Positions 1-5,332 of a DNA stretch of 5,332 nt are shown piece by piece. Source of the DNA: Gammaproteobacteria bacterium (lineage in GTDB: Bacteria; Pseudomonadota; Gammaproteobacteria; Methylococcales; UBA2780); NCBI GenBank assembly GCA_003646305.1, contig QNFJ01000159.1:1-5332 (forward strand), written 5' to 3'. Position numbers and translations under genes: made by a program. A model generated the notes under the pieces. The model worked only from the letters and a program-made list of their open reading frames with translations, was not told the DNA's origin and did not search any database. Each line of letters opens with the position of its first letter. Within the stretch, counting starts at the first letter, position 1.

Positions 1-711
1 CTATTTTTTCTTACGAATATCTCTCACGACATATAAGTTATCGGCATCTCGTTTTATCTCAAACAAGTCTATTGCTTTAAATAAGTTGCTTAAATTGCTA
101 AACCCATAGTTCCTGCAGTCAAAAGATGTTTTGTTTGAAATATGTGAGCCAATGGGTCCGAGTGCAGCCCACCCATCACCATCTTCTATTGCATCTACCG
201 CCTGCCGAAGAAGGTTAATAAGTTTTGTGTCTGACTTGATGTTTTTGGGTTTTTTAGAGTTGCTGCTGCTGTTTTTTTGTTCTGGGTCTAGGAATAAGAA
301 TTTTGAACAGGCGTTAACAAAAGGTGCCGGTGTTTTGCGTTCTCCAAAACCAAGAACGACTTTTCCCTCAGCAAGAACACGTGTCACCAGTGGTGTGAAG
401 TCAGAATCTGAAGAGACGAAGCACATTACATCAATGTTTTTTGTATACATGACATCCATTGCGTCAATAACGAGTGCTATGTCAGATGCGTTTTTACCTT
501 TAGTAAGGTCATATTGCTGAATAGGCTGTATTGCATAGTCATGAAGCAATTCTTCCCAGTTTTTTAGTGTTGGGGATTTCCAGTTGCCGTAGGCTCTTCT
601 TATTGTGATGACACCGTATTTTGCAACCTCACTAAGTATGGATTCGAATTTATTTGCTGGAGCATTATCGGCATCAATAAAAAGAGCAATCTTCTGTTTT
701 AACTCATTCAA
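1..711 (-). CDS. NYN-domain (LabA/DUF88-like) predicted ribonuclease with C-terminal OST-HTH/LOTUS-like domain
   Basis: This is a 236-residue cytoplasmic protein with no signal peptide or membrane segment. Residues about 6-142 read as a NYN domain, a PIN-like nuclease fold: FIDADN (11-16, with D13 and D15), SDIALVIDAMD (76-86, with D77 and D83) and FVSSDSDF (98-105, with D102 and D104) supply the usual acidic metal-binding cluster. A polar Asn/Ser/Lys linker (about 144-160) leads to residues about 163-230, which look like an OST-HTH/LOTUS domain (an LLRQAV helix, a GPIGSHI stretch, the YGFSNLSNLF stretch and the final NLYVVRD strand). Such pairs are known in bacterial DUF88 proteins and in eukaryotic MARF1, where they act on RNA; RNA cleavage is inferred here. 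The start is TTG: GGAG lies 8 bases upstream, an in-frame TGA lies six codons before it, and the domain begins at residue 8, so no later start works. The gene is complete and ends in TAG at the window edge. G+C is about 39%, well below its neighbours, which suggests separate acquisition. The native RNA target is unknown. Confidence 0.9.
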   Translation of the reverse strand: MNELKQKIALFIDADNAPANKFESILSEVAKYGVITIRRAYGNWKSPTLKNWEELLHDYAIQPIQQYDLTKGKNASDIALVIDAMDVMYTKNIDVMCFVSSDSDFTPLVTRVLAEGKVVLGFGERKTPAPFVNACSKFLFLDPEQKNSSSNSKKPKNIKSDTKLINLLRQAVDAIEDGDGWAALGPIGSHISNKTSFDCRNYGFSNLSNLFKAIDLFEIKRDADNLYVVRDIRKKK

Positions 712-719
712 GTTTTCGA

Positions 720-723
720 CTCC
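720..723 (-). promoter_or_regulatory. Ribosome binding site that fixes the TTG start of the NYN gene
   Basis: GGAG on the minus strand lies 8 bases before the TTG at 711-709. This is good Shine-Dalgarno spacing, and it supports an uncommon start codon in a place where no in-frame ATG or GTG exists between the upstream stop and the nuclease domain. Confidence 0.65.
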
Positions 724-751
724 ATGTCAGTTTTAATAACGAGGCTAGTGG

Positions 752-2413
752 TCAACCCTTCTCCCCACTTCCCCAACTATTCACTAACAACAACCCACCC
801 GCTGCGCCCAACACCCAAGTCAGCAATGGTGCTTCTGCAACCATCCTTGGCGCATAACCGTCTAAGCCTAAGATAATTGCCGCAGCGATAATCAAAGAAC
901 CACCAGTAATGGCACTAATGGTTCGGTGATGATTACGCTGCATATTGCGTTGCATCTTCTCAAGTTCTGCCGATTTCCACTGTATTTCAAGGCTTCCTTT
1001 GCTGGCATCAGAGAGTACCTGGTGGAGCATCTCGGGGATTTCAGGAAGCTGCTCCGCCCAGTGGGGTAGCTTGTCTTTTATGCGGCTAATGGTCGCTTTG
1101 GGACCGATCTTTTCTTTGTACCACTCTTCTAAAAAGGGTTTGGCGGTGTCCCAAAGGTCGAGGTCGGGGTAAAGCTCTCTTCCTAACCCTTCGATATTGA
1201 GGAGGGTTTTTTGCAGCAGTACCAGCTGCGGTTGTACTTCCATATCAAATTGGCGGGCAATTTGAAAAAGGCGGAGTAGCAGATGGCCGTATGAGATTTC
1301 TTTGAGTGGCTTTTCAAAGATCGGTTCACAGACGGCACGGATTGCCGATTCAAAATCGGCAGCGCGGGTGGTTTTGGGAACCCAGCCGGAATCGATATGG
1401 AGCTGTGCCACTTTGAGGTAGTCGCGGTTAAAGAAGGCGAGGAAGTTTTCGGCTAGATAGCGTTGGTCATCCAATGTAATGCTGCCGACAATTCCGAAAT
1501 CGACAGCGATGTAGCGGCCATCGGGTTTGGCGAAGATATTGCCGGGGTGCATGTCGGCATGAAAGAAGTTGTCTCGGAATACTTGTGAAAAGAAGATCTT
1601 TACGCCATTTTCAGCCAGCTTTTTAAAGTCGGCATTTTCAGCTTTAAGTTGCTCAATGTCGCCGATGGGAATGCCGTAGATACGCTCCATCACCATCACA
1701 TTCTGGCGAGTGAAATCCCAGTAAACCTCGGGAACATAGAGAATATCTGATTTTTCAAAGTTACGCCTAAGTTGTGAAGCGTTGGCCGCTTCACGAACCA
1801 GATCGACCTCTTCTGCGAGTACTTTTTCAAATTCGTGAACCACTTCGACGGGGCGCAGGCGACGACCATCTTTTGAGAAGCGTCGAGCCATGCGGGCTAG
1901 TGCATAAAGAAGCGTGATGTCGCGTTTAATTCTTTTTTCAACATCCGGGCGTAGCACTTTGATAACGACTTTAGTTCCATCTTTTAGTGTTGCTGGATGG
2001 ACCTGTGCGATGGAGGCGGATGCCAGCGGTGTTTCATCAAATTCTAGGAAGAGTTCTGATACGGGGCTTTCTAGTGCTGTTTCAATGATGTTTTGGGCTT
2101 CTACCCCTGAGAATGGGGCAACATTGTCTTGTAGGAGGGCTAACTCATCGGCAATGTCGACCGGTAGCAGGTCGCGTCGTGTCGAGAGGATCTGTCCAAA
2201 TTTGATGAAGATCGGGCCAAGTTCTTCAAGGGCACAGCGTATGCGAACACCACGAGGAGGAAGTTCTCTTCGACTCCAGTAATTGGGGGTAAAGATGGCT
2301 AAATAGCGAATGGGACGGAATAGGTGAGTTTCCATAATCAGCTTATCTAGCCCGTTGCGGTGCAAAATCCAGCTGATATGAAGCAGTCTCCAAAGGAGAG
2401 TTAGCTTTTTCAC
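752..2413 (-). CDS. ubiB: UbiB, atypical kinase/ATPase of ubiquinone biosynthesis
   Basis: The 553-residue protein belongs to the ABC1/ADCK/UbiB family and is close to E. coli UbiB in length and sequence. UbiB is needed for ubiquinone synthesis. It has ATPase activity and an atypical kinase fold and is thought to help extract or present lipid precursors at the inner membrane, but its exact reaction is not settled. Visible family marks are the KxGQ motif (K71, G73, Q74) followed by STRRDLLP, the Ala-rich nucleotide loop ASAS (131-134) that replaces the usual Gly-rich loop, the conserved lysine in VVIKV (K152), the catalytic-loop region HADMHPGN (285-292), and DFG (305-307). Two hydrophobic segments at the C terminus (about 502-518 and 528-545) fit the usual membrane anchor pair. 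The start is GTG with AAGGA 8 bases upstream, giving MKKLTLLW, which fits the family N terminus. It lies 12 bases after ubiJ, so it is very likely in the same operon. No key residue is missing. Confidence 0.97.
   Translation of the reverse strand: MKKLTLLWRLLHISWILHRNGLDKLIMETHLFRPIRYLAIFTPNYWSRRELPPRGVRIRCALEELGPIFIKFGQILSTRRDLLPVDIADELALLQDNVAPFSGVEAQNIIETALESPVSELFLEFDETPLASASIAQVHPATLKDGTKVVIKVLRPDVEKRIKRDITLLYALARMARRFSKDGRRLRPVEVVHEFEKVLAEEVDLVREAANASQLRRNFEKSDILYVPEVYWDFTRQNVMVMERIYGIPIGDIEQLKAENADFKKLAENGVKIFFSQVFRDNFFHADMHPGNIFAKPDGRYIAVDFGIVGSITLDDQRYLAENFLAFFNRDYLKVAQLHIDSGWVPKTTRAADFESAIRAVCEPIFEKPLKEISYGHLLLRLFQIARQFDMEVQPQLVLLQKTLLNIEGLGRELYPDLDLWDTAKPFLEEWYKEKIGPKATISRIKDKLPHWAEQLPEIPEMLHQVLSDASKGSLEIQWKSAELEKMQRNMQRNHHRTISAITGGSLIIAAAIILGLDGYAPRMVAEAPLLTWVLGAAGGLLLVNSWGSGEKG
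794..816 (-). other. Canonical G-quadruplex-forming motif on the sense strand near the ubiB 3' end
   Basis: On the minus strand there are four GGG tracts at 816-814, 809-807, 800-798 and 796-794, separated by loops of 4, 6 and 1 bases. This meets the usual rule of four G3 tracts with loops of 1-7. Three more G tracts (GGGG at 774-771, GGGG at 766-763, GGG at 758-756) follow before the stop codon, giving seven in about 60 bases. Because the genes are on the minus strand, the motif would also be in the mRNA. It encodes part of a Gly-containing membrane segment (WVLGAAGGL), so coding constraint may explain it. Folding or regulation is not shown. Confidence 0.45.
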
Positions 2414-2421
2414 GGTGTTTA

Positions 2422-2427
2422 TCCTTT
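2422..2427 (-). promoter_or_regulatory. Ribosome binding site of ubiB, overlapping the ubiJ stop codon
   Basis: AAAGGA on the minus strand overlaps the TAA stop of ubiJ (2428-2426) and lies 8 bases before the GTG start of ubiB. It decides in favour of the GTG start and suggests that ubiB translation is re-initiated as ribosomes finish ubiJ. Confidence 0.7.
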
Positions 2428-3043
2428 AATTAGCTATTTTTGAGGCGAGCAACTTTAGCCGAGCCTCTAATCGGTCAGCATCCGCTCTTATCAGGTCGAC
2501 TTCTTCGTAAAAACAGTCAACTTCAGGTCGAGAAGGGAGATCTCTTGTCTCTTCCTGCAGGTACTCGCCTGTATTGAGATTGAATGTTTCAGTGGCCTCC
2601 ATTGCCCATTCCTGAGCACTTTTGAGCTGGTTACTTATCTTATGAGCAGCCACGTCACCGGTCACTTTTGAAAGCTGTTCTTCCCAGTCGATATTGAGAT
2701 TTTTAAAGAGTTTCTGAAATTGCCGGCCGGTGTGGCTGTCGCCACTAATCTCGATCTCACCAGAAAAGAGTGAGCGCATCGGATTATTGCTCAACCCCAT
2801 CAGCCCAAAGGCAATCGGTGTGCCGGTCAGTGTGGTATCCGCTTCACCTTGAAACGCTTCGAGCAACTGCAAGCCACTGTCGTGTACTTGCAAGTAGGCT
2901 AGCTGGTTGAAGGGTTGCAGGTTAATGGCGACTACTTTGCCAGAGAGTGGTGCTAGCCAGATCGCAGCATCGGGATCGAGCGAAATATAGTGAGTGAGTG
3001 CATCACTAATGCCGTTAGTGAACAGTGCGGATGAGAGGCTCAT
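2426..3043 (-). CDS. ubiJ: UbiJ, SCP2-domain accessory factor of ubiquinone biosynthesis
   Basis: UbiJ is a soluble protein that binds ubiquinone intermediates through an SCP2 lipid-binding fold and, with UbiK, supports the Ubi enzyme complex. It lies between ubiE and ubiB, which is the diagnostic place for ubiJ. With the preferred start the protein has 205 residues, close to the 201 of E. coli UbiJ. Residues about 30-120 fit the SCP2 region (alternating strands, LLEAFQGEADTTLTGTPIAF, then SGEIEISGD as in the E. coli SGELEVQGD). The segment WEEQLSKVTGDVAAHKISN matches the conserved family stretch containing TGDIAA, and the end (about 177-203) is a charged coiled-coil-like helix. Sequence similarity is modest, as is normal for this family. 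The chosen ATG at 3043 has AGAAG 9 bases upstream. An ATG at 3049 is also possible but has only 3 bases to that site, and one at 3091 would overlap ubiE by 35 bases and add a non-family leader. Confidence 0.9.
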   Translation of the reverse strand: MSLSSALFTNGISDALTHYISLDPDAAIWLAPLSGKVVAINLQPFNQLAYLQVHDSGLQLLEAFQGEADTTLTGTPIAFGLMGLSNNPMRSLFSGEIEISGDSHTGRQFQKLFKNLNIDWEEQLSKVTGDVAAHKISNQLKSAQEWAMEATETFNLNTGEYLQEETRDLPSRPEVDCFYEEVDLIRADADRLEARLKLLASKIAN

Positions 3044-3056
3044 GGTCATAAGCTTC

Positions 3057-3809
3057 TTAGTATTTGAAGCCGCGATGCAGGGCGACAACACCTTGCGTCA
3101 GGTTGAAATATTCGCAGCGATCAAAACCGGCCTCTTCGATCATGGTTTTAAGTGTCTCTTGATCGGGGTGCATACGGATTGATTCTGCAAGGTATTGATA
3201 GCTATCAGCATCGCCGGCAAACAGTTTGCCGAGCTTAGGCAGTAGGCTGAATGAGTAAAAGTCGTAGCCTTTTTTAACCAACGCGCCTTGTGGGTGAGAG
3301 AATTCAAGAACGAGTAGTCGTCCGCCCGGCTTAAGGACACGGTACATCGAGCGGAGCGCGGCTTCTTTATCGGTAACGTTACGAAGACCAAAGGCGATTG
3401 TGATGCAGTCAAAGCTGTTGTCAGCAAATGGGAGTGCTTCGGCGTTTGCCTGTGCGTAGCGGACATTTTCGACGATGCCCTCATCGGTTAGGCGGTCGCG
3501 CCCAACGGTTAGCATGGCGTTATTGATATCAGAAAGGATGATATTTCCGCTTTTGCCAACTTTACGAGAGAAAAGCCGCGTTAAATCGCCGGTGCCACCG
3601 GCAAGGTCGAGTACCTGACTTCCTTCCCGAACACCACTGAGTTGTATGGTGATGCGCTTCCAGATTCTGTGGATGCCGAATGACATCAGGTCATTCATCA
3701 GGTCATATTTAACAGCGACCGAATCAAAAACGCCGCGAACCAGTTTTACTTTTTGATCGGTGGGGACATCTTTGTATCCAAAGTGGGTAGTATTGCTATT
3801 TTCGCTCAT
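3057..3809 (-). CDS. ubiE: UbiE, ubiquinone/menaquinone C-methyltransferase
   Basis: The 250-residue SAM-dependent methyltransferase (E. coli UbiE has 251) transfers a methyl group to the quinone ring carbon: 2-polyprenyl-6-methoxy-1,4-benzoquinol in ubiquinone synthesis, and demethylmenaquinol where menaquinone is made. Both family signatures are present: YDLMNDLMSFGIHRIW (35-50) and RVLKPGGRLLVLEFS (157-171). The SAM-binding motif I is VLDLAGGTGDL (67-77), followed by the acidic strand end LSD (92-94) and the NAEALPF segment (122-128). The conserved YQYLAESI stretch (205-212) and the C terminus ending in GFKY also fit. There is no membrane segment. The ATG overlaps the stop of the DUF971 gene as ATGA, and a weak GGGA lies 8 bases upstream, so translation is probably coupled to the upstream gene. 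Nothing is truncated or unusual. Whether it also serves menaquinone synthesis cannot be told from this window. Confidence 0.98.
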   Translation of the reverse strand: MSENSNTTHFGYKDVPTDQKVKLVRGVFDSVAVKYDLMNDLMSFGIHRIWKRITIQLSGVREGSQVLDLAGGTGDLTRLFSRKVGKSGNIILSDINNAMLTVGRDRLTDEGIVENVRYAQANAEALPFADNSFDCITIAFGLRNVTDKEAALRSMYRVLKPGGRLLVLEFSHPQGALVKKGYDFYSFSLLPKLGKLFAGDADSYQYLAESIRMHPDQETLKTMIEEAGFDRCEYFNLTQGVVALHRGFKY

Positions 3810-4186
3810 GATGTTTTCCCGTCACTACATTTTCGTTGGTGTCCCGCCTCTTCGAGTTTTTTTAGATATTCGGCCCAAAGTTCTTCACGGTGTTGGCCCA
3901 GATTGTACAACAGTTCCCAGGTGTAAATGCCGGTATCGTGGCCGTCACTAAAGCAGAGCGTGACAGCATAGTTGCCAACGGGGCGGATACTCTCAATAGT
4001 GACATTTTCTTTGTCGAGCTGAAGCGTTTCCTGTCCAGGTCCGTGGCCACGTGTCTCGGCAGAAGGTGAGTAGACACGGAGATATTCACATGGCAGCTCA
4101 AAGTGTGCCTGATCCGCAAAAGTGATTTCGAGAATCGCTGAGAGGCGATGCAGTTTAATATCTGTTGGTAGAGGTGTTTTGCTCAT
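3806..4186 (-). CDS. DUF971 (gamma-butyrobetaine hydroxylase-like N-terminal domain) protein
   Basis: This small soluble protein of 126 residues consists almost wholly of one DUF971/GBBH-like N-terminal domain. Family marks are the LPCEYLRVYSPSAE stretch (31-44), GHGPGQE (47-53) and the strongly conserved block VGNYAVTLCFSDGHDTGIYTWELLYNLG (70-97, key residues D81, G82, H83, T85, G86, W90). In eukaryotic gamma-butyrobetaine hydroxylase the related domain carries a zinc site of Cys and His residues; here C33, C78, H48 and H83 are candidates, but the full set is not evident and metal binding is unproven. The same domain occurs at the C terminus of plant HCF101, an Fe-S carrier of the Mrp family, so an Fe-S or metal-linked role is one possibility. 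The oxygenase domain is absent, so it is not a hydroxylase. The gene overlaps hslU upstream and ubiE downstream by four bases each, which indicates tight co-expression. Function is unknown. Confidence 0.9.
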   Translation of the reverse strand: MSKTPLPTDIKLHRLSAILEITFADQAHFELPCEYLRVYSPSAETRGHGPGQETLQLDKENVTIESIRPVGNYAVTLCFSDGHDTGIYTWELLYNLGQHREELWAEYLKKLEEAGHQRKCSDGKTS

Positions 4187-5332
4187 AGTATGTAACGGCT
4201 TAGATCTTCATTTTCGGTGAATTCACCGAGCTGTTGATCAACGTAAGCAGCGTCAATTGTGATTGATTCACCATCGGCCATTTCAGAGGCCTCAAAAGAG
4301 AGCTCCTCAAGAAGTCTTTCGAGAACGGTATGGAGTCGGCGTGCGCCAATGTTCTCAGTGGTTTCGTTAATTTTCCAGGCGATTTCGGCGAGTTGGGCTA
4401 TTCCTTCTTCTGAGTAGTTTATCTCAAGCCCTTCAGTTGCGAGTAGTGCTGCATATTGCTCGGTCAACGAGGCATCTGGTTCGGTGAGGATACGGATAAA
4501 GTCAGCACTGGTAAGCGCGTCCAGTTCAACACGAATCGGAAAGCGACCTTGTAATTCGGGAATCAGGTCAGACGGCTTTGAAAGATGAAATGCGCCAGAT
4601 GCGATAAAAAGGATGTGATCTGTCTTGATCATGCCGTATTTTGTACTGATCGTGCAGCCTTCAACTAAAGGCAACAGGTCTCTCTGTACCCCTTCGCGAG
4701 AAACATCGGGGCCTCCGTGCTCAGAGCGGGTGCAGACTTTATCCAGCTCATCAAGAAAAACAATGCCATTCTGCTCGACCGCGGTAACCGCCTGGATTTT
4801 AATTTCATCTTCATTAACCATGCTGGCAGCCTCCTCTTCGCAGAGCACTTTAAAAGCCTCTTTGATAGGGAGTTTGCGCATTTTCTTGCGATCAGAACCC
4901 ATATTCTGAAACATACCCTGGAGCTGATTAGTCATCTCCTCCATGCCGGGAGGCGCCATGATTTCTACTCCCATGGGTGAGCTGCTAACCTCAATTTCAA
5001 TCTCTTTATCATCAAGATCACCCTCGCGGAGCTTCTTGCGAAACTTCTGGCGTGTGGGGGACTCTGGCTCTAGGTCATCAATTTCCATTCCTTCCGCAGC
5101 AGGTAGAAGAATGTCGAGAATAGTCTCCTCTGCAGCATCTTCGGCACGACGATGAACCTTTTTCATCTCTGTTTCGCGTGTCATCTTGATAGCGGATTCG
5201 ATCAGGTCACGAATGATTGATTCCACATCACGGCCCACATAACCAACTTCTGTAAATTTGGTGGCTTCAATTTTGATGAAAGGAGCATTGGCCAGCTTTG
5301 CGAGGCGCCGTGCAATCTCAGTTTTACCGACA
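4183..5332 (-). CDS. hslU: HslU (ClpY), ATPase subunit of the HslUV protease; 5' end outside the window
   Basis: HslU is an AAA+ unfoldase that forms hexameric rings in the cytoplasm and feeds proteins to the HslV peptidase. The visible 382 residues match E. coli HslU from about residue 61 of 443 to the end, so about 60 N-terminal residues lie beyond the edge. The reading frame is open to the last base and begins inside the Walker A motif (VGKTE, with the P-loop lysine). Then come the pore motif GYVG (visible 30-33), the inserted I-domain (about 50-180, including KFRKKLREGDLDDKEIEIE and VEIMAPPGMEEM), Walker B IVFLDELD (190-197), the GPDVSREGVQRDLLPLVEG block, the arginine finger in ELQGRFPIRVEL (R263), sensor 2 GARR (329-332), and a C-terminal tail ending LSRYIL, like the E. 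coli tail that docks into HslV. hslV is expected just beyond the window. The gene ends with TGA overlapping the next ATG. No catalytic residue is missing in the visible part. Confidence 0.97.
   Translation of the reverse strand, partial: VGKTEIARRLAKLANAPFIKIEATKFTEVGYVGRDVESIIRDLIESAIKMTRETEMKKVHRRAEDAAEETILDILLPAAEGMEIDDLEPESPTRQKFRKKLREGDLDDKEIEIEVSSSPMGVEIMAPPGMEEMTNQLQGMFQNMGSDRKKMRKLPIKEAFKVLCEEEAASMVNEDEIKIQAVTAVEQNGIVFLDELDKVCTRSEHGGPDVSREGVQRDLLPLVEGCTISTKYGMIKTDHILFIASGAFHLSKPSDLIPELQGRFPIRVELDALTSADFIRILTEPDASLTEQYAALLATEGLEINYSEEGIAQLAEIAWKINETTENIGARRLHTVLERLLEELSFEASEMADGESITIDAAYVDQQLGEFTENEDLSRYIL

Noticed and set aside
241..290. T-rich runs and a TGC repeat in the NYN gene as a slippage site or pseudogene signal
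   Set aside because: They encode the Asn/Ser/Lys linker in an unbroken frame between two intact domains, so there is no sign of a frameshift.
131..520. Plus-strand open frame opposite the NYN gene
   Set aside because: It lies wholly opposite a well-supported nuclease gene, has a low-complexity Ser/Leu-rich translation and no recognisable domain. It is a frame shadow.
712..751. Terminator between ubiB and the NYN gene
   Set aside because: The 40-base gap contains no stem of useful length followed by a T run on the minus strand. Read-through from ubiB is therefore possible.
750..755. TTGACC at the ubiB stop as a -35 box for a promoter of the NYN gene
   Set aside because: It matches the -35 consensus at five of six bases, but the region 15-18 bases downstream holds no good -10 box; TATTAA lies only 11 bases away. 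A single half-site in coding sequence is not enough.
1914..2282. Plus-strand open frame opposite ubiB
   Set aside because: The Ser/Arg-rich translation and lack of a domain, opposite highly conserved UbiB kinase motifs, mark it as a shadow of ubiB codons.
3140..3484. Second minus-strand frame inside ubiE
   Set aside because: It overlaps the methyltransferase core in another frame, shows no family features and has no independent ribosome site of note.
5236..5238. GTG at 5238-5236 as the start of hslU
   Set aside because: The frame stays open to the window edge and the 31 residues upstream match HslU (P-loop VGKTE and the GYVG pore motif, whose V is this codon). It is an internal valine, and the gene is simply cut by the window.

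Overview
The window looks like a piece of a gammaproteobacterial chromosome. All six supported genes lie on the minus strand and are packed almost end to end. In transcription order (right to left) they are hslU (5' end cut by the window edge), a small DUF971 protein, ubiE, ubiJ, ubiB, and a NYN-domain protein with a C-terminal OST-HTH/LOTUS-like region. The HslU, UbiE and UbiB proteins resemble the E. coli proteins closely along their length, and the run hslU - DUF971 - ubiE - ubiJ - ubiB is a familiar gammaproteobacterial arrangement. Sampled lines of the hslU-ubiB part are about 50-58% G+C, with some local variation. Nothing fixes the genus.

Layout: 4183-5332 is the ATPase subunit of the HslUV (ClpYQ) protease. 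It overlaps the DUF971 gene (3806-4186) by four bases, and that gene overlaps ubiE (3057-3809) by four bases; both overlaps are ATGA stop/start junctions. ubiJ (2426-3043, preferred start) follows ubiE after 13 bases. ubiB (752-2413) follows ubiJ after 12 bases, with a clear ribosome binding site that overlaps the ubiJ stop codon and a GTG start. The NYN gene (1-711) follows ubiB after a 40-base gap and starts with TTG behind a GGAG site. No gene-free stretch exceeds 40 bases, and no RNA gene, mobile element, CRISPR array or convincing terminator was seen.

Function: ubiE, ubiJ and ubiB all serve ubiquinone synthesis. UbiE is the C-methyltransferase (also used for menaquinone where that exists), UbiJ is the lipid-binding accessory factor of the soluble Ubi complex, and UbiB is a membrane-anchored atypical kinase/ATPase. 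HslU unfolds proteins for the HslV peptidase. The DUF971 protein has no settled function; its fixed place between the protease and the quinone genes is the main clue.

No clearly new multi-gene system is visible. The least ordinary item is the NYN/OST-HTH gene: at about 39% G+C it is much poorer in G+C than its neighbours, it uses a TTG start, and it is a predicted RNA-targeting nuclease at the end of a housekeeping operon. A canonical G-quadruplex motif on the sense strand near the 3' end of ubiB is a second, smaller point of interest.
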